Assembly (NCBI RefSeq): GCF_030848805.1
Contig: NC_092365.1
Span: 8,246,001-8,310,000 of the forward strand
Direction of reading: 5' to 3'
Source: Temnothorax longispinosus
Lineage: Eukaryota > Arthropoda > Insecta > Hymenoptera > Formicidae
DNA: 64,000 bases
In this document: positions 59,370-64,000 of the stretch, piece by piece
Position numbering within the stretch: position 1 is the first letter of the stretch
Layout: each line of letters opens with the position of its first letter
Program-made: the position numbers and the translations under genes
Notes under the pieces: model-generated
Database searches by the model: none
Told to the model about the DNA's origin: nothing
What the model saw: the letters and a program-made list of their open reading frames with translations, nothing else

Positions 59370-61474
59370 CGGTGCTCGTACGACGACTCGTTATCCGCGT
59401 ATCGGTTTCGTCGCGATAAGGATTGCGTCGCGTGGTTCGCCGAGGAACTAAGACGTTTAGCACACGACGTAAAGACTAACTTATCCGGTAAAGTTCGCAT
59501 GACGGAATTAACGCGAGACGAGCGGGAGATATTTCACAGCGCGACGCATTGCCACATTTGTGAAAAACCGTTCGAGCCAGACGACGTGCGAGTACGCGAT
59601 TATTGTCATCTGACCGGTCGTTATAGAGGTCCCGCGCATTCCAACTGTAATCTAAATTATACATATTCGCATTACATTCCAATAATTTTTCATAATTTAT
59701 CGGGTTACGACGCGCATTTTATTATCACGGAAATAGCTACAGCGTACGAAGGACGTGTAGACTTACTTCCAATCACGAAAGAAAAATACATTTCGTTCAC
59801 GAAACACGTTAAAGATACCACAGAAAAATCAGATTCGCAAAGCGACATAAAATTACGGTTTATCGATTCGTATAAATTTTTGAGTAGCGGCCTCGATAAA
59901 TTAGCATCTTTTCTATGCAGAGATAAGTTAAAAATTGTACGTTCTCAATTTTCACAGTTATCGACCGAGGATTTTGATCTTTTGACGCGAAAAGGCGTAT
60001 TTCCGTACGAATACGTGGATTGTGTGTACAAGCTGGAGGACACGTGTTTACCACCGCGCGAATCGTTTTACAGTTCCTTGACCGGTGACACCGTATCCGA
60101 GAGCGATTACGAGCGCGCCGCGAACGTCTGGCGACGGTTCTCCGTTCGAACCTTGGGAGAATACAGCGATCTGTATCTAAAGACCGATGTCTTGTTATTG
60201 GCCGACGTTTTTGAAAATTTCCGCGACAGTTGTATAGCGAGTTACGGACTTGATCCCGCGTACTACTACACTTTGCCAGGTTTCACATGGGACGCCATGT
60301 TGAAACATACTCGCGTAAATTTCAAACTGCTCACCGACATTGACATGGTTATGTTCATCGAACGCGGTGGTCTGAGTCAATGTTCAAACAGATACGCGCG
60401 GGCCAACAACAAGTATATGCAGTCGTACGATTCATTGAAACCATCCTCATACCTGATGTATTTCGATGTAAACAACTTGTACGGCTGGGCGATGTGTCAG
60501 CTACTGCCCTACGCAGATTTTCGATGGGTCAAAGACGTTTCGAATTTCGAGTTTAGCGCGATCGCTTCACCTTCGCCCACGGGTTATATTCTCGAAGTCG
60601 ATCTAGAGTATCCGCAGAATATACACGACGCGCACGCTGACCTACCGTTCTGTCCAACGCGCGATAAACCGCCCGGCAAACGGCAGGACAAACTTCTCGC
60701 CACGCTGTACGATAAGAAGCGTTACGTCATCCATTATCGCAACCTACAGCAGTGCACGCGCCACGGCCTTTGCGTCATAAAGATACATCGCGTATTGCAA
60801 TTCGCTTAATCTACGTGGCTCCGCACTTACATCGAGCTCAATACAAAATTTAGAACACTGGCCAAGAACGATTTTGAGAAAAATTTATATAAATTGATGA
60901 ATAACGCGGTTTTCGGGAAAACGATGGAGAACGTTCGAAATCACGTCGACGTAAAATTACTGACAAAGTGGGACGGACGATACAACGCAGAGGCACTGAT
61001 CTCGAAACCAAATTTTCACAGCAGGAGCGTGTTTTCGGAAAATCTGATAGCCGTTGAACTGCGAAAACTCGAAGTTAAATTTGACAAACCTATTTACGTC
61101 GGCATGTGCATTCTCGACGTATCGAAAGTCTGTTTGTACATATTTCATCACGAGTATGTCTCCCCTGTATGGCGACATGTGTAGAATTATGTACACCGAT
61201 ACGGACTGCCTTATATATCACGTAGAGTGCGAGGATGTGTACGAGAACGTGAAACGCGATATCGTTAGATTCGACACGAGCGATTATGCGATCGACAACG
61301 CGTACAGTATAACGCTCGAGAACAAAAAAGTGCCGGGCTTGATGAAGGACGAGAATAACGGTGCGATCATGACCGAATTCGTTGGACTCAGGGCGAAGAT
61401 GTACGCGTTGAGAGTGGATTGTAAGAAAGACTGTAAAAAAGCGAAAGGAGTCAAGAGCAACGTCGTAGCGCGTA

Positions 61475-62486
61475 GGGGAGAGTGGGCACCCTTGAACCAC
61501 GTTTTTTCAAATCACATTAAAAATAATTTTTAATAACTTTATTATAATATAAATGAGACTATTCGATGTTTAATATAATAAACTTTGTTTGTAAATAATT
61601 TAAGAAGTAAATTTTCAGAAATATTTTGCAAAAATAATGATATTTCGAAATGTTGCGTTTTTCACAGTGGACCAAAAGCGTGGGGTCGATTGAGCCATAG
61701 TGTAGGGTACACTGTGACATGTAATGTGAAAGGTAGGGTATTCTGTGACACGTAGAAGAGATCTAATTGAAAACTGAAAACAAAGCCCCACAGCGACTCG
61801 ATTACATGTGATCTGTAACTAAAGGGTGAAAAAAAGAGAAAATAAGCGTAGTTCTGTAAGCGTGGAACAGAAGACCCCATCAACCTGCGTTACATTGGAC
61901 CCCACTGAACATCGATATAACCTCACTTTAGTAGAAATCAACGAATATTGCCTCATAGCGACTCGATTACATGTGATCTGTAACTAAAGGATGAAAAAAA
62001 GAGAAAATAAAAGTGTGGAGATGATTATATCGATGGAAATTATTTCATTTTATAGGAAAAAGTGTAGTTCTGTAAGCGTGGCACAGAGGACCCCATCAAC
62101 CTGCGTCACATTGGACCCCACTGAACATTGATATTATTTATCGTAAATATTTCAAATACAAAACAATTAAACGTTTTTGTGCGCACTTTGGTATTGAACC
62201 TAGATCCCGACGAACGTCTTATGAATTTTTTTTTAACTGTAGAATCCTTAGAAATCTATACATATCAAAAAATTATGACAAGTAAAAATTTACTTTGCAA
62301 GGCTCCAATTACATATCTGCCTTTAACTAAAGTATATATGCTTATTTCGGCATAATTTTTTGATGGAAGTTATATGTTTTGAAAACGAAAGTTTTTATAC
62401 CCACCGTCACTATTTTGCAGAACGTTAATACAGAAAACTCGCACTGTCACATTGGACCCCGTGGCTCAAGGGAGCCCACTCTCCCC
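61475..62486. mobile_element. TA-flanked DNA element, 1012 bp, non-autonomous
   Basis: Ends GGGGAGAGTGGGCACCCTTG and inverse CAAGGGAGCCCACTCTCCCC, with TA on both sides (61473-61474, 62487-62488); polB reads in frame with a single TA. TIRs of about 27-28 bp. Inside, a block (cgactcgattacatgtgatctgtaac... and tctgtaagcgtgg.acaga.gaccccatcaacc) occurs twice, at about 61796-61916 and 61968-62130. TA duplication points to Tc1/mariner-like mobilisation. No transposase. Confidence 0.88.
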
Positions 62487-62688
62487 TACTATAACGTTCG
62501 ACGATTACACGAGATGTCTGCGAGACGAAATTGAAATGACGCGACAACAGTCCTGTATACGATCGAAGTCACACGAGGTGTACACCGTGTCCGAAACAAA
62601 AATCGCTCTGAGTCCGTACGACGATAAGCGATACGTTATACCCGATTCGACCGATACGTTACCGTGGGGACATTACCGAATACCTTTG

Positions 62689-63298
62689 TGTTCGAGATTC
62701 CGTTTACATTGCGCCGTCCGATCAGATGGCAGCATCGATCGGGTATCGACGCCCGATCACCGCGGCAGCTTGCGCACGCACGGGCGCGCTCATCGCCAAC
62801 GTCTTGCTCGCGATATTCAGAGGCGTACAAATGGCCGCGCAGTGATCAGACGCACGACGTGTGCTCTGTGCATTTTTGATTGTGACTACACATTAAAGTG
62901 CCCACCGCAGTGATTACAGCTGCCGAGATACTGCATTAACATGTAAAGCGACCGCTCATCCAGCTCTACTCGGGTACATCAACACGACGACTCAGGCTCA
63001 CATGTGCGCGAGTGCCGACCGCCACGTGTCTTACCGGCTCACGGGCTAATCATCACGAGGAGGGCAATTTGCCTCGCCCACTCACGAACGATATACAAAG
63101 ACTTCTTATGTTTAGTAAACTCCGAAAGACTGCCCACCACTCTCAGGTCAGACTGTATATATCTATTCTCGTATTAAAGACGGCTCAGACTGTGTTCTGA
63201 GTTACATTTTATATTACAGAATAATTAATTAACACCTTCCACGCGCGTCCTTCTCATCCCGCTTCCATCGCCGGGATTAATCAGCGATTTCGCGAACA
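62689..63298. repeat. Solo LTR at the P2 polB stop
   Basis: 610 bp, TGTTCGAGATTCC...TTTCGCGAACA, with inverted TGTTCG/CGAACA ends and CTTTG at 62684-62688 and 63299-63303. TG...CA plus a 5-bp TSD fits an LTR; no related copy in the window, so the family is unknown. Confidence 0.8.
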
Positions 63299-63500
63299 CT
63301 TTGTAACGTATGTATGTATACATGTATGTATACATGTATGTATGCATGTATGTAATAGTATAACGTATGCAGTAGTATATGTATGTAACGTAATATATAA
63401 TATAGTAGTACAACGTAAGTCGTATAACGTACAAATGTATGAATGTAATATAACGTAACGTATTGTATTATATTACAGTATTGGAAAGAATATTAATAAA

Positions 63501-63911
63501 AATTCGGTATAGTTGAACGGCCTGATTGGCAAGTTTTATTAGGTATATCACAACGACGTTTCGACCACTATTTTGGGTCCTTTTCAAGTTATTTTAACAA
63601 TGATAGATCATTGTGCGTCAATCATATAAAATTCGTCGCGGGTCGGAAAAATACGACGGTCTCATGTGAAGGCCGAAAAACTAATGATGAATCATTAGTT
63701 TTTCGGCGCCTTCACATGAGACCGTCGTATTTTTCCGACCCGCCACAAATTTTATATGATTGACGCACAATGATCTATCATTGTTAAAATAACTTGAAAA
63801 GGACCCAAAATAGTGGTCGAAACGTCGTTGTGATATACCTAATAAAACTTGCCAGTCAGGCCGTTCAACTATACCGAATTATTATTTCATCACTGGCGAA
63901 TAATTTTTATT
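63501..63911. repeat. Long palindrome with 190-bp arms and asymmetric tail
   Basis: Arms 63501-63690 and 63692-63880 pair almost completely (aattcggtatagttgaacgg...ccgttcaactataccgaatt), followed by a 31-base tail. Flanked by gaatattaataaa at 63488-63500 and 63912-63924, a 13-bp duplication; P1 has this string once. The arms contain ggtcgaaacgtcg next to ggaccc...ggtc, reminiscent of the hammerhead-like motif of Penelope-type elements (inference). Confidence 0.8.
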
Positions 63912-63924
63912 GAATATTAATAAA

Positions 63925-64000
63925 GATATTACACATGTGTATTTCATATTTTTTACGTACTTTATATGTATTTCATATTTCAAACATTTTACATGTAATA
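63925..64000. other. P2 sequence after polB, AT-rich
   Basis: Matches P1 11753 onward (gatatgacacatgtgtatttcatatttt). The window ends before the expected integrase. Confidence 0.7.

Larger units (their letters stand above)
54818..62688 (+). pseudogene. P2 DNA polymerase B, broken by three insertions and point lesions
   Basis: Exon 1 is 54818-55956, with a TGA at 55121-55123 where P1 has Trp. The intron (55957-56035, GTGAGT...TGCAG) sits at exactly the P1 position inside the Cys/His finger. Exon 2 runs 56036-56289, then LTR-B, then 59374-61474, then the TA element, then 62489-62688. ExoI VYADLECTLEK; CHICEKPFEPDD...CHLTGRYRGPAH; NLSGYDAHFIITE; FDVNNLYGWAM; KLMNNAVFGKTMEN; YTDTDCL. Further lesions: TAA at 60808-60810 and a 2-base deletion near 61157. 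The last codons are interrupted by a solo LTR. Confidence 0.92.
38345..64000 (+). mobile_element. Polinton P2, left-truncated and heavily interrupted, running off the window
   Basis: From 38345 (ttgtttattaaat.ttgatgaacatatcgttgacaag) the sequence matches P1 from about 6141. It then carries a duplicated small gene, the RDRELGIRGT gene and polB in P1 order, and ends in the P1 polB 3' region at 63925-64000. The left TIR is missing; the integrase onward lies beyond the window. Interrupted by a Helitron, a hAT, LTR-B, a TA-flanked element, a solo LTR and a palindrome, each removable on paper at its duplication. Diverged from P1, so a separate older insertion. Confidence 0.88.

Noticed and set aside
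62128..62355. 75-residue ORF in the TA-flanked element
   Set aside because: AT-rich, no domain, not in the duplicated block; too weak.
1..64000. Bacterial or free viral origin of the window
   Set aside because: Spliceosomal introns, SINEs, LTR, DIRS, Helitron and hAT elements with nested TSDs show an animal chromosome; virus-like genes are in Polintons bounded by TSDs.

Overview
This window looks like a transposon graveyard from an arthropod genome, most likely an insect and plausibly a hymenopteran (inference from element types and base composition; the species cannot be read from the sequence). I found no host single-copy gene. Nearly every base belongs to a mobile element, and most can be ordered in time because they sit inside one another with readable target-site duplications (TSDs).

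Stack 1 (about 1-33 kb). The oldest layer is a DIRS-type tyrosine-recombinase retrotransposon on the minus strand: a spliced gag-like gene at 32962-31740, then RT/RNase H in pieces from about 31740 to 2447, then the start of a recombinase at 2245. It was cut by an 8.0 kb hAT element (23686-31677, 8-bp TSD CTTGTCTA), a tRNA-derived SINE (about 22419-22692), a 3.0 kb solo-LTR-like unit LTR-A (2794-22074, 4-bp TSD AGGT), and a gag-only LTR element entering from the left edge (to 1991). LTR-A was itself cut by a complete 16.3 kb Polinton/Maverick, P1 (5581-21876, about 420-bp TIRs, 6-bp TSD CAACTC).

P1 carries the full virus-like set. On the plus strand are protein-primed DNA polymerase B (spliced), a small conserved protein, a PLA2-domain protein, an adenain-like protease, minor and major capsid candidates and two uncharacterised genes. 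On the minus strand are a DDE integrase with chromodomain, three proteins of unknown role and a packaging ATPase. The ATPase and the first gene are frameshifted, so P1 looks recently dead rather than old.

Middle (33.4-38.3 kb): a BEL/Pao retrotransposon with its 5' LTR, a tRNA-Tyr primer site, a Gag-protease frame and an RT-RNase H frame. It has a frameshift and a stop, and is truncated at 38344 where it meets a second Polinton.

Stack 2 (38.3-64 kb): a left-truncated, diverged Polinton, P2, running out of the right edge. It is interrupted by a Helitron (39751-40755), a 13 kb hAT (40780-53830, TSD TGTGTTAT, about 150-bp TIRs), a second 3.1 kb LTR unit LTR-B (56290-59369, TSD CGGT), a TA-flanked DNA element (61475-62486), a solo LTR (62689-63298, TSD CTTTG) and a 380-bp palindrome (63501-63911). 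The hAT holds a solo LTR (43630-44314, TSD CCTAT) and a nearly intact 7.0 kb BEL/Pao element (45606-52610, TSD ATATT, LTRs differing at about three bases plus one 5-bp indel). Removing these units on paper restores open reading frames across their insertion points in P2, which is an internal check on the boundaries.

The least familiar structure is in LTR-A and LTR-B. Both carry a run of short exon-like modules separated by 50-60 nt stretches with GTAAGT donors and TTTCAG acceptors, followed by a second, unrelated tandem array, with an open frame entering from the opposite end on the other strand. All boundaries were read by eye; no alignment or database search was run.
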